DNA of 64,000 nt from JACDAE01 sp963744875 (GTDB lineage Bacteria; Chloroflexota; Ktedonobacteria; Ktedonobacterales; Ktedonobacteraceae). The notes under the pieces are model-generated. The model saw only the letters and a list, made by a program, of their open reading frames with translations. It searched no databases and was not told the DNA's origin. The position numbers and the translations under genes were made by a program. This document shows, one piece after another, positions 45,916 through 54,995 of this stretch (the first letter of the stretch is position 1; each line of letters begins with the position of its first letter). Where the stretch lies: positions 1 through 64,000 of the forward strand of contig CAVUVQ010000021.1 of the NCBI GenBank assembly GCA_963744875.1, read 5' to 3'.

Positions 45916-46589
45916 CAGGTCTCCCGTTTCTGTACATAGGTCTCCCAAATGGGAGACTTTTGTTTCATCTTGTGCTCACAGGTCTCCTTTTTCGCACATC
46001 CAGGTCTCTCAAACGGGAGACTTTTGCTTTCCCTGATTCTTCCAGGTCTCCCATATATGCTCGTAGGTCTCCCATTTGGGAGACTTTTGTTTCCTGTCGT
46101 GCTCACAGGTCTCCCATATATGCTCGTAGGTCTCTCAAACGGGAGACTTTTGCTTCACCTGGAAGCACCAGGTCTCCTTTTTCGCACCTCCAGGTCTCCC
46201 ACTTGCTCCAGGTCTCCCATTTACCGCAGGTCTCCCCTTTGCTCCAGGTCTCCCACTTGCCACAGGTCTCCTTTTTCACGCTTGCAGATCTCTCAAATGG
46301 GAGACTTTGCTTTATCTTGTACTCTCAGGGCTCCCATATATGCTTCCAGATCCCTCAAAGGGGAGACTTTTGCTTCATCTTGTACTCTCAGGTCTCCCAC
46401 TTGTAACAGGTCTCCCATTTGCAACAGGATTGCCGCAGGTCTCCCATTGTCACAGGTCTCCCCTTTACCGCAAGTCTCCCACTTGCCACAGGCCTCCCCT
46501 TGCCACAGGTTTCCCCTTTACCGCAGGTCTCCCATTGTCACAGGTCTCCCACGTGCAACAGGTCTCCAAAGTTCTCCACAGGATTCCCT
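45916..46589. repeat. AGGTCTCCC repeat array (about 30 units)
   Basis: Units start AGGTCTCCC or close variants. In the first half spacings alternate 21-22 and 42 bp, and the long units contain a second, inverted copy (GTCTCCCAAATGGGAGAC). In the second half the spacing is mainly 17-18 bp. It sits just before the DnaA-box-like leader of the MPVLTSSD gene at 46759. Long open frames across it are produced by the repeats. Candidate origin or protein-binding array. Confidence 0.72.
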
Positions 46590-46594
46590 TGTTT

Positions 46595-46680
46595 TGCACA
46601 TGTGTTCCACATATTTCAACGGAAATTGGTGGATAAGTGGGTAGCAGACCCGTTCAGACTCAGCTATACTTTCTGTAGGC
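46595..46680 (+). promoter_or_regulatory. Conserved leader of MPVLTSSD paralog 3
   Basis: TTTGCACATGTGTTCCACAT, GGTGGATAAG (46628-46637) and CTCAGCTATACTTTC in the same order as at 5930-6010 and 12253-12445. Confidence 0.55.
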
Positions 46681-46758
46681 ATCGTCCCTTCTTTGTTCCC
46701 ACCACCAGTGGCTATTTCTTTGTGTTGTTTTTCTCAGATTATCAAAGGAGGAGTCATC

Positions 46759-47385
46759 ATGCCTGTCTTGACTTCATCGGATCAATTGGCCCCGAAAAGT
46801 ATCTTGCGCCATCGCCCTATCGGATCGAACGGAACACTCTCTGAACCACCACGCGTCCCAAGAGCATCACGCACACAGACCCACCGACCAGCGCCAACCG
46901 CCCCGGTGCATGTTCCTGTAGAGAATCCGGTGAGGACATTGCCCGTCTCCTGGCGGCAGCGCGTGCTAGTGGTCGGCATCGGCATCGGGATGATCCTCGC
47001 CGTTCTGCTGGTGTTCATCGGCCAGCTCCTCCTCGGGTGGATCGGAACGGGCCTTGATGACCTGCATTATGGACGACCTCGTACCTACCAGGTCGATGCT
47101 GTGGTCGGGCAGAATGATAGTGCTCTGCACCCCAGTCACTTCATTGCCTTGAATATCAACAGCCAGATCGAAGTGATTGAGTTTCCAGCGGGTGACGCAA
47201 CGCATGCAAGGATCTATCTCGGGCCACATCTCTATGGAGCAAATGCGAGTCTGGTTCCGGTGACGCTGCAGTTTGTGGACAGTCGCCATGACCACCATCC
47301 GGATATGATCGTGCTGGTGCAAGGAGAACACCTCATTTACCACAACGGAGGGGGCATATTCCATACTCCTGCAACAAGCTCATAG
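46759..47385 (+). CDS. Single-pass membrane protein of the MPVLTSSD family, paralog 3
   Basis: 208 residues from MPVLTSSDQL (ATG 46759 after AAAGGAGGAGTCATC). Helix VLVVGIGIGMILAVLLVFIG; outer domain QVDAVVGQNDSALHPSHFIA, FPAGDATHARIYLGPHLYG and FVDSRHDHHPDM. The most diverged of the three, still with every shared motif. Confidence 0.7.
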   Translation: MPVLTSSDQLAPKSILRHRPIGSNGTLSEPPRVPRASRTQTHRPAPTAPVHVPVENPVRTLPVSWRQRVLVVGIGIGMILAVLLVFIGQLLLGWIGTGLDDLHYGRPRTYQVDAVVGQNDSALHPSHFIALNINSQIEVIEFPAGDATHARIYLGPHLYGANASLVPVTLQFVDSRHDHHPDMIVLVQGEHLIYHNGGGIFHTPATSS

Positions 47386-47481
47386 CCAGTTCTGAAAGAA
47401 TTCTTGTTCGTTGACTCTTGCATCCTTTTTGCTTACCCTAGAGAGTACTACCCCTTTTTCCCGTAGCAAAGGAGTTGTCCA

Positions 47482-47886
47482 GTGCAAGAGCCATACTCCC
47501 AGGAGATGTCTGGAACAAAAACACGTGCTGAACGGGCCTATGATTTTTTTACGGAGATGTTTCGTAGCGGGAGATGGTTTCTCCTGAGTGAGTTACAGGC
47601 GGCATCAGGGTACAAGCTGAATACAGTTCAGATCTATGTTTCAAAGAAGTGGTACTGGTTTCTTCATTCCTCCTCTTCTTCCTATCACGTGAGGGGTGCA
47701 TTTCAAGGGTATTCGCTTGCTCAGTTTGAGAATGACCTGAGACAGAAGAAACGAGTACCAGTGGAAGGACCGATCGTATCCACTCGAGTTGTACGTCTCA
47801 TCTTCTTGCTTTTCGTGATTCTGTGGTGGTATCGGGTATCCAGACGCCACAGAGTGAAGATCTGGCATCTTTCTTTCCCACTGTGA
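47482..47886 (+). CDS. Hypothetical protein with a C-terminal membrane helix
   Basis: 134 residues starting at GTG after AAAGGAGTTGTCCA. Helical N-terminal part that looks HTH-like (FLLSELQAASGYKLNTVQIY), then SLAQFENDLRQKKR and a hydrophobic run (VVRLIFLLFVILWWYRV). No family recognised. Follows the MPVLTSSD gene on the same strand. Confidence 0.5.
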   Translation: MQEPYSQEMSGTKTRAERAYDFFTEMFRSGRWFLLSELQAASGYKLNTVQIYVSKKWYWFLHSSSSSYHVRGAFQGYSLAQFENDLRQKKRVPVEGPIVSTRVVRLIFLLFVILWWYRVSRRHRVKIWHLSFPL

Positions 47887-47950
47887 TGGAAAGGGAGCCG
47901 CAAAAGATACCAGGGGTTGCTATCCTCTCACTCTTCGGCGTTAAGCTAAA

Positions 47951-48337
47951 TTAATGGACGAGAAACGTTTTTACGGCTCTAACCATCTGACCATACTCTT
48001 TGGCAATGACGGTCGCTCTCGCATTCCCATGGCACTTCGTATCAGGGGTCCAGATCCAGGTGTAGTTTCCTGCCCTGTTCGCATGCTGAGTCCCCTTCAA
48101 ACTTTTGCTGGTCGCAATATGGTTTGTGCAAAGGTAGAGCACTGTGATCGTCAGGGCCGCATTCACCAACGTGTGAACACCAACATGACTCACCTTATGA
48201 TCAGTCGCCGCCACGCTCGTTATTGCCAGCGTGAGTCGTGGCGTACTGGCTTGCGCCTGATGATTGAAGACACTACTCACGAAGATGCTGGCAACCAGAG
48301 CCAGCACAGCAAGAACACCAATCACATTTCTTTTCAT
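47951..48337 (-). CDS. Small secreted protein
   Basis: 128 residues from MKRNVIGVLAVLALVASIFV (start after GGAGGTCTTCT), with a signal peptide likely cut after QAQAS. The mature part has two cysteines (YLCTNHIA, TKCHGNARA) and ends VRAVKTFLVH. A C-terminal remnant is at 6842-6907. Function unknown. Confidence 0.55.
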   Translation of the reverse strand: MKRNVIGVLAVLALVASIFVSSVFNHQAQASTPRLTLAITSVAATDHKVSHVGVHTLVNAALTITVLYLCTNHIATSKSLKGTQHANRAGNYTWIWTPDTKCHGNARATVIAKEYGQMVRAVKTFLVH

Positions 48338-48644
48338 AGAAGACCTCCTCCAACAACGACATGCATCAAGAGACATATTTCACCAATTATAGCAGTGATG
48401 TGTGTCAATACCATTGAGACCTGGTTACGATTGGGTAGTGCTCTTTGAGACGTGCAGCTCCTCGATTGACTGATCCCGAGAAGTGGTGAGCAACCACTCT
48501 TTTCTCTGCCAGAAGCCAGTGGAAGAGAGACATTTCTCCCACAGTCCGTTGATAGAGCTTCTTTAGCTTGCTTCCTCTCTTCCATTCGTGCTATCTTTAC
48601 AGTTATATTTGCATGTATTGATGATATATATAGGGGGAGCGCAC

Positions 48645-50318
48645 GTGGCAAAGGCGATCACTGAGAATACCCTCTTTTATGGGGATAATCTGGATATCTT
48701 ACGCGACTACCTGATCGATGAAAGCGTGGATCTTGTCTATCTTGATCCGCCATTTAATTCAAGTCGTAATTATAATGTGCTTTTCAAGGATGAGCATGGG
48801 CTGGATAGCGAAGCCCAGATCACAGCATTCGAGGATACTTGGCATTGGACCGTTGCAACGGAACACGCCTATTATCATCTTATTACTCATGGGCCTGACA
48901 AAGTTGCTGGTATGATAACTGCACTACGTTCCTTTATTGGGACAAACCAGATGATGGCATATTTGGTAATGATGACGGCGAGGCTCATTGAGTTACACCG
49001 AGTACTTAAACCAACAGGCAGTATCTATTTGCACTGTGATCCCACCGCAAGCCATTATCTTAAAATAATGCTTGATACAATCTTCGAACCCCAGAACTTC
49101 AGGAATGAAATTGTATGGGAGCGTACAAGTAGTCATAATGATACTCGCACTAAATTCCCTGATGTCAGTGATATTATCTATTTTTATACAAAAAGTGATA
49201 AATATACATTTCACGTTCAATACGAAGAATACTCAGAAAAATATATTAAAGACTTCTATAGGTATGTTGATACTCAAGGGCGACGTTATCGTCTCAGTGA
49301 TTTACGTAGTCCAAATCCTCGGCCTAATTTGACCTATGACTACAAGGGATATAAACCGCATCCAAATGGATGGGCAGTTTCTCGTGAGAAAATGGAAGGT
49401 CTGGATGCAAACGGACGCCTTCACTTTCCCAAATCTATAAATGGACGTATCCAACTCAAAAGATATCTTGACGAAATGCCAGGTAGCCGTGTAGGTAATA
49501 TTTGGAGCGATATTAAACCAGTTCAAGCACAAGCTGCAGAACGGCTTGGATATCCTACACAAAAGCCTTTAGAACTCTTAGAGCGTATTATCAATGCAAG
49601 TAGCAACCTTGGTGATTTTGTACTCGATCCGTTTTGTGGATGCGGTACGGCTGTAGCCGCAGCGCAGAAGTTAGATCGCAAGTGGATCGGCATCGATATC
49701 ACCCACCTCAGCATTGCACTGCAAAAGTATCGATTAGAGTCAATGTATCCAGGTATCAAGTACAAGGTAATTGGAGAGCCTACTGACGCTAGCGGCGCTC
49801 GTGCTCTTGCTCAACAAGACCGTTACCAGTTTCAATTTTGGGCACTTTCCCTCATTCGTGCAAAACCGTTAGGTGGTCTAGAAGGAAGTAAAACCGGAAA
49901 AAAAGGGAGTGACAAGGGGATCGATGGTATTATCAATTTTGTCGATGATCCAGCAGGCAAGAGTAAACGCGTGATTGTACAGGTGAAGTCTGGTCATGTG
50001 AAATCCGGTGATATTCGTGACCTAGTAGGAACGGTTCAGCGTGAAGAGGCTGCCATCGGTGTCTTTATCACATTGGAGCCGCCAACCAGAGATATGAAAA
50101 CAGAGGCAGTCAGCGCAGGGCTCTATCATTCTACTGGCTGGGGCAAAGATTATTCACGTATCCAGATCCTCTCTATTGCTGAATTGTTTCAGGGTGCTGA
50201 TGTCAAAATGCCACCACAGCATGGAACCTTTAAATCTGCACAGCGTGTACAAAAATCAGCACCAGAGGCGCAGCAGGTAGGGCTTGACTTCGATGAGGAG
50301 GAAGTAGAGCAACGGTAA
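48645..50318 (+). CDS. Adenine DNA methyltransferase fused to a PD-(D/E)XK nuclease domain
   Basis: 557 residues from GTG 48645 (after AGGGGGAG). Methyltransferase: motif IV DLVYLDPPFNSSRNYNVLF comes before motif I VLDPFCGCGTAVAAA, the beta-class order of N6-adenine enzymes. After about residue 370 the chain continues with GSDKGIDGIINFVDD and KRVIVQVKSGHVKSGDI, the D...QxK pattern of Mrr-type restriction nucleases, then a tail with ELFQGADVKMP. One chain can thus modify and cut. Intact, no separate specificity gene nearby. Confidence 0.82.
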   Translation: MAKAITENTLFYGDNLDILRDYLIDESVDLVYLDPPFNSSRNYNVLFKDEHGLDSEAQITAFEDTWHWTVATEHAYYHLITHGPDKVAGMITALRSFIGTNQMMAYLVMMTARLIELHRVLKPTGSIYLHCDPTASHYLKIMLDTIFEPQNFRNEIVWERTSSHNDTRTKFPDVSDIIYFYTKSDKYTFHVQYEEYSEKYIKDFYRYVDTQGRRYRLSDLRSPNPRPNLTYDYKGYKPHPNGWAVSREKMEGLDANGRLHFPKSINGRIQLKRYLDEMPGSRVGNIWSDIKPVQAQAAERLGYPTQKPLELLERIINASSNLGDFVLDPFCGCGTAVAAAQKLDRKWIGIDITHLSIALQKYRLESMYPGIKYKVIGEPTDASGARALAQQDRYQFQFWALSLIRAKPLGGLEGSKTGKKGSDKGIDGIINFVDDPAGKSKRVIVQVKSGHVKSGDIRDLVGTVQREEAAIGVFITLEPPTRDMKTEAVSAGLYHSTGWGKDYSRIQILSIAELFQGADVKMPPQHGTFKSAQRVQKSAPEAQQVGLDFDEEEVEQR

Positions 50319-50363
50319 GCCTGGATGGTAACTGGTGGTGAATACGATGAGAGTTCCACGCCT

Positions 50364-51629
50364 TCAGGGAGAGACCAGAACGAGTTCGTTCCACCGGGAT
50401 GTATAGGCGGGTGATGGGTAGGCTATACGCCTTGCCCACAAGGGATGGAGCGACGCCATGCCAATACGTATCGTATCGCTTCCATACCGATCATTAATAC
50501 TATCCATGGTTGAAAGCAGCTGAGTTTGCCTCCAGACAGAAGCAGGAGGTTCCCACAGCGAGAGCGGTTGTGGGGGTGTGGGAACCAGATCGGCGAGCAA
50601 CACTCCCACTTTATGATATGCATAGCCATCGCGGAAAAGGTGCTCAAGACACGTGTGGGCAAGAGAAAGCAACTCGAATGTTGAACAACTCGGCCTGGGA
50701 ATGGTCATGGTCATCTGGCGTGCACACTGCGGCCCTGGACGAAATCGATTCGTAGAGAGCGAGATGGACAGCATTCCTGCGGCCAGATGGTGAGCACGAA
50801 GATGCTCAGCGGCGCGGCCCACATAGGCAGCCAGTGCTTCTTTGAGATCAGAGAGTTTGACGATTGGCTGCCCAAATGATTGAGACCGATGGATCGAACG
50901 TGGTGGTGAAGGAATGCGTTCTAGAGGGAAGGCTGGCTGGCCACGAAGTTCATAGGCAAGCCGCAGACCTGGCAGATGCAGAATATGACGGATCAATTGA
51001 TCAGGTGTCTGCGTCAATTGAAGCGCTGACCGGATTCCAGCCTGTCCAAGCTTCTTTGTAGAGGCAGGACCAATGCCCCAGATCTCTGAGGTGGGACACC
51101 CCGCAAGAATGGGTTCGCGCTCATGAGCGAATGGAGAGAGGCAGCAGACGCCATCCGGATCATGCTTGGCCAAACGGGTTGCGAGTTTCGCGAGTGCGCG
51201 AGTCGGCCCAACGCCGATCGAGACAGTGAGTCCGATCCAGCGCTCAATTTTGGCACGAAGCGCCCGCATTTCCTCTTCTAGCCCTTCGTAGGGAGTATCG
51301 ATACGAAGAAAAGCCTCATCAATGGAGTAGCGTTCGACGTTCGGCGTATGCATCTCCAGGATCTCCATGAGCCGATGGGAAAGGGATCCATACAGTGAAT
51401 AGGCGGACGAGCGAAGCGCGATCTGATGCGCTTGAATGGCATCACATAGGTGAAAGAGAGGCATGCCTCGCGTGATTCCGAGTGCCTTCCCCTCCTTTGA
51501 AACAGCCACAACATTCCCATCATTGTTACTCAGAACGAGCAGCGGTCTTCCTTCCAGCGCTGGCTCGAAGAGGCGGTGACAGGCACAGTAGAACGCATCA
51601 GCGTCCACAAGTGCAATAAAACTTGTCAT
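50364..51629 (-). CDS. umuC: Translesion DNA polymerase V subunit UmuC
   Basis: 421 residues, family length. Y-family motifs: FIALVDADAFYCACHR (first catalytic Asp), NNDGNVVAVSKEGKALGI, RYSIDEAFLRID (Asp-Glu), VSIGVGPTRALAKLATRLAK, and the little-finger domain. Overlaps umuD by ATGA. Copies damaged templates at low fidelity. Intact. Confidence 0.92.
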   Translation of the reverse strand: MTSFIALVDADAFYCACHRLFEPALEGRPLLVLSNNDGNVVAVSKEGKALGITRGMPLFHLCDAIQAHQIALRSSAYSLYGSLSHRLMEILEMHTPNVERYSIDEAFLRIDTPYEGLEEEMRALRAKIERWIGLTVSIGVGPTRALAKLATRLAKHDPDGVCCLSPFAHEREPILAGCPTSEIWGIGPASTKKLGQAGIRSALQLTQTPDQLIRHILHLPGLRLAYELRGQPAFPLERIPSPPRSIHRSQSFGQPIVKLSDLKEALAAYVGRAAEHLRAHHLAAGMLSISLSTNRFRPGPQCARQMTMTIPRPSCSTFELLSLAHTCLEHLFRDGYAYHKVGVLLADLVPTPPQPLSLWEPPASVWRQTQLLSTMDSINDRYGSDTIRIGMASLHPLWARRIAYPSPAYTSRWNELVLVSP

Positions 51630-52081
51630 GGTCTATGCTCGTCTTGTTCGTGAAAACGCGTGATATGGGGAAATGCCTTGCCACTCAGAGGGTGAAGGCA
51701 GTACGTGACGACCCCCCAAAGAGTGACCAGGTTCTCCTTCGTGATCTCGTATGCTGGGATGCTAGGATCGCTTGTGAGGAGCCAGGGACGCCGCTCACGG
51801 AGCACCAAGTGACGAACAACAAACTGCCCTTCAACAACGGCTACGACAATACTGTGTTGACGAGGAGTCTCAGCTCGATCGACAATCAAAATATCCCCTG
51901 AATGGATGCCATGTTGTTCCATTGCAGTGCCACGATTGACCATCAAGAAGAAGGTGGCCGCTGGATGGCGTATGAGAAGGGTATTGAGATCCAGGTCGAT
52001 GTCATAGCCAGTCGCCGGATTAGGGTAACCATTGCTCCGTCGGTGCTTGCGAACGAGATCGGGTTGCTCTTGTTCATCCAT
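51626..52081 (-). CDS. umuD: UmuD-like S24 protein without catalytic Ser or Lys
   Basis: 151 residues. Aligns through PNPATGYDIDLDLNTLLIRH and GIHSGDILIVDRA. At the active site UmuD has GDSM; here it is RGTAMEQHG, so the Ser is Ala (GCA). The catalytic Lys (VKKL in UmuD) is Arg in GQFVVRHLVL. The protein should not cleave itself, yet the gene is intact and coupled to umuC. Either it acts uncleaved or another S24 protease handles it. Confidence 0.78.
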   Translation of the reverse strand: MDEQEQPDLVRKHRRSNGYPNPATGYDIDLDLNTLLIRHPAATFFLMVNRGTAMEQHGIHSGDILIVDRAETPRQHSIVVAVVEGQFVVRHLVLRERRPWLLTSDPSIPAYEITKENLVTLWGVVTYCLHPLSGKAFPHITRFHEQDEHRP

Positions 52082-52108
52082 ACCATTCTACGAGTCCTCT
52101 CAAAAGTT

Positions 52109-52155
52109 GAATAAATGTTCCAATTTTAGTATACGAGAAACAACCAACCTGTCAA
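52109..52155 (-). promoter_or_regulatory. umuDC promoter with a possible SOS-type operator
   Basis: On the minus strand TTGACA (52150-52155), 16 bp, TATACT (52128-52133). Just after it, GAACATTTATTC (52109-52120) resembles GAAC-n4-GTTC LexA boxes with one mismatch. Confidence 0.5.
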
Positions 52156-52428
52156 CGTTTTTGAATACAAAAACTGGTATATTCCAGAAGAATTTCCATG
52201 TGGAGAGCAAGAGTGGAAAGAGGAGATTGAGATAGACGACATTGCAGTTCTGCTTGGGACCCTCAAATTGATGAATGGGCCAGGCCGTGACGATAGCACA
52301 CGCAAACCAACGAGAACGGAACCCCTGGTCAAATTTGACATTATGTCAAATTTGCCTTCTGAGTGCAAAGAGGGGAACGATCGCTTCGGTGAAATGCGAC
52401 AATTTGTCGTATTTGCCAAGGCACACCG
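52156..52428. promoter_or_regulatory. Intergenic region with two strong palindromes
   Basis: CAAATTTGACAT-T-ATGTCAAATTTG (52330-52354) is perfectly symmetric, and CGACAATTTGTCG (52397-52409) follows 43 bp later; both flanks run on as TTTGCC. They lie after the stop of the Replic_Relax gene. Likely operators, binding protein unknown. No gene here. Confidence 0.5.
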
Positions 52429-53283
52429 CTAGAGATCCTCATCTTCCCGTTCTTCCTGGGCCAGCTCCTGATCACTTCGAGCGACAGGGTACCAGTACAC
52501 CTTAATGCGCCGCGCCTCCTGCTCGCTCAAGAGATCATCGCGGACGAGCCTAGCGCGTGTCCTACGCACCAACGTGCGGATTGCTGGAGGCGCGTAGTAG
52601 TAAATCTGTGTATACGGGCTGCTCAATCCCTGGCTCATCAGGTGGGCCTGGGTTGTGCCAAATTCTGCTTTCAAGGACAGGTATTCATCCCCTCGCACCA
52701 GTTCGATCAACGTCTCGGCAAGAACTGCTGATGGTTTCGCCGACAGCTCCACTTCGATCGCAAGCACGTCCTCGTCTTCATACACGATCCCATCTGGTCG
52801 ATGCGGAAGGTCTTCTCCCCGTTGATGCCTGATGCCCTGAAGGAGATGGCGTTCGCTGATCCATCTGGTCCCGGCATCAGGATCGTCGAGATCGAGGCGG
52901 ACCTCATTGATCCCATAGAGATGATTGAGGTCATGCACGTTCGCTGTCGCCAGATCCCGATAGGCATAGGTGAAGCCAAACTTCCGCAAGCCAGCACGTG
53001 ACAAGAAGATCCAGAAGGGCTCTTTCGCCCGAATGTGCGCAAGGTGTACCCACCCGGCCCGTTTCCATCGGGTCACCACATCACGGGCTGCTCCTTCGCT
53101 AATCCAATCGCGGTGATGGGCACCAGGACCAGGACGCTGACCGAGCAATCGTTGCAGTTGATCGAGACGAATGCCATACTGGTACCCAATCCAGGGTAAG
53201 GCAAAAAGATCACGCTCCGTGAGGAGAATACTCCCAGCATCGCTGCGTGTTCTGCGAGGTTTCTTCGATGACGATGAATGCAT
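52429..53283 (-). CDS. Replication-relaxation (Replic_Relax) family protein
   Basis: About 284 residues from MHSSSSKKPRRTRSDAGSIL (start at 53283 after AAAGGAAG). LTERDLFALPWIGYQYGIRL and LDQLQRLLGQR form the wHTH start; PHRPDGIVYEDEDVLAIEVE is the nuclease-like central strand set; the end is very acidic (EEREDEDL). Family members occur on actinobacterial and Chloroflexota plasmids beside mobilisation genes. Intact; a broken relative lies divergently at 54080. Confidence 0.7.
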   Translation of the reverse strand: MHSSSSKKPRRTRSDAGSILLTERDLFALPWIGYQYGIRLDQLQRLLGQRPGPGAHHRDWISEGAARDVVTRWKRAGWVHLAHIRAKEPFWIFLSRAGLRKFGFTYAYRDLATANVHDLNHLYGINEVRLDLDDPDAGTRWISERHLLQGIRHQRGEDLPHRPDGIVYEDEDVLAIEVELSAKPSAVLAETLIELVRGDEYLSLKAEFGTTQAHLMSQGLSSPYTQIYYYAPPAIRTLVRRTRARLVRDDLLSEQEARRIKVYWYPVARSDQELAQEEREDEDL

Positions 53284-53787
53284 ACGAGCTTCCTTTCTCC
53301 CCAAGGGAATACAGACGAGTATTTCAAATGCGCACATGACCGCTCGTTCTTTTCCTTGCCACAATCAGCCTTGCCGCCCCATTGCAGGCGCGTTCATGCC
53401 CTCATCAAACGGTGTCACACGCAACCGTGATCCCCCCGAGACCCCTTCGGGGCACTCACGAGGCCATCTGCCAGGAGATCCTGCGTGCCACTACCCCTCT
53501 ACCTTAGCAGGCATACCCGGTCGCCACCCGGAAATGGGCCGGTACTCCAACGGGAACGGAGTGGAAAGCCAGCAGTCATGGACCGGAAAAGTGATCGTTG
53601 TATGAAAAGAGCCTGTGGGGGTGAGAGAAAACAGAGGCTGTGGACGGTTGGGATGTTCTCTCTTGCTCTGTTATCATCCTGCCAAGAAAGAGTCTACGGG
53701 TAAGCTGGTCGTGTGATATGAATGAAGGAGTGAATGTCGGAAAGAAGAGAGAAGGAGGGAATATATATTTATATAGAATAGTCAAGA
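53284..53787. other. Intergenic region between divergent Replic_Relax genes
   Basis: No gene supported. One small GC hairpin (CCCCGAGACCCCTTCGGGG near 53437). TTGACCCGCCTGTCCGTTG begins at about 53787 and starts the conserved leader described next. Confidence 0.35.
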
Positions 53788-54064
53788 TTTGACCCGCCTG
53801 TCCGTTGGGCTGAAGACTTCACCCTGCAACAATGCCTCATTTCACTTGCCAAGGCTACTACAGCCCTCTGATGACGCTGTTTCCTTACTGTGATAACGCT
53901 GTGACAACGCTTTCACAATGGCCCATTCTTTTGGAAAATCTCATTCTGAAACCCTGGCAAGGAAGTAACCGTAGATACATATTGACACACATTGATATAC
54001 TAGTTTTGAGCAGAAAGAGCGAACGAATAGCGTTGTCACAAAAGAGTAAAGCGTTGTCACCGCC
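53787..54064 (+). promoter_or_regulatory. Leader with repeated TGACAACGCT operators
   Basis: TTGACC(C/G)GCCTGTCCGTTG then TGAAGAC is shared with 57058-57088. TGATAACGCTGTGACAACGC at 53891-53910 and, inverted, AGCGTTGTCAC at 54029-54039 and 54050-54060 form four half sites. TGTGACAACGCTTTT recurs at 57158-57172. A common regulator of two operons is likely. Confidence 0.5.
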
Positions 54065-54079
54065 GCCTGGGGAGCTATC

Positions 54080-54950
54080 ATGGTACAAGAGCGCGACAAG
54101 CACCCGAAAATTCAGACGACCACGGACCCTTCGCAAGACACGTCGCGATGCAGGATCGACACGTCCAACAACTCGCGATAAAGATGTTGTGCGCCTGGGT
54201 GCGGAGCAAACGTTTGTGCGCTATGATACCGTCGGCGAATGGCTCGCGCCCGACCACTCTTCTGCAACAGAGAAACCCTCACAAGCACAATTGCAAAACA
54301 CCAGTGCCCCAACCAAACGTCCCTGGCCGCAAGATCGCCGTCATCGCCTGATGGCAACCATTCGCCTCCTAAACAAACTGGAGCGGCAAGGCTACGTTGA
54401 AATTATCCAACCGTGGGCTGACCAGCCTGCCTGGTATCGTGCCACCACGCAGGGATTACGCTCCATCGGTCTGGATTGGGACGAGATTCCCTTCCCTGAG
54501 TCGTATGAGGATCTAGAAGCCCGCCTGCGCCACGATCAGTACTTCAAATCGCACAATCATCTGATCAACCAGGTACGCATGCTTCTGGCCCGTGGTGGAG
54601 CGGGCGTACCCGACCATACTGGAAAGGGGAGCGGGCCATCGAAATCGCGCTGCCAGATCGGGAAAAAGGCAAACGCCGTCCCCATAAAGCCGATGGCTGC
54701 TTGGACCCTCAAAGAAGATGGGCAGTGGGAAATGAAAGGATGCAACTGGCAACGTGGTCGATACCGTCCCATGAAAGCGAACCAGGTGATTGCCATCGAG
54801 GTCGAATGTTCCCTCAAAAGTGATGGGCGGCTCTTAGAGATTCTCCCCGACCTCATGGCCCATCACGATTTCGTGTGGTACTTCTGCTTGAACACAACCA
54901 TCCGTCAGGCCGTCTCCGACGCTCGCAAATTGGCAGACCTCACCGAATGA
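54080..54950 (+). pseudogene. Replic_Relax family protein, frameshifted
   Basis: ATG 54080 follows GGGGAG and opens MVQERDKHPKIQTTTDPS. A frame change near 54130 reaches RKTRRDAGSTRPTTRDKDVV, equal to RRTRSDAGS in the intact relative. LNKLERQGYVEIIQPW and KSHNHLINQVRMLLA follow. Another frame holds GRTRPYWKGERAIEIALPDR and RRPHKADG, and the first frame returns for AWTLKEDGQW and VIAIEVECSLKSDGR. At least three breaks. Confidence 0.62.
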
Positions 54951-54995
54951 GCAGCGGCGGCGCATCCGTATTATGAAGCTTGAGGAGTATCTGCC

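Noticed and set aside
45949..46844. Long overlapping open frames across the AGGTCTCCC array
   Set aside because: The frames are produced by the short repeat period, read as low-complexity text in all three frames, and have no ribosome sites.
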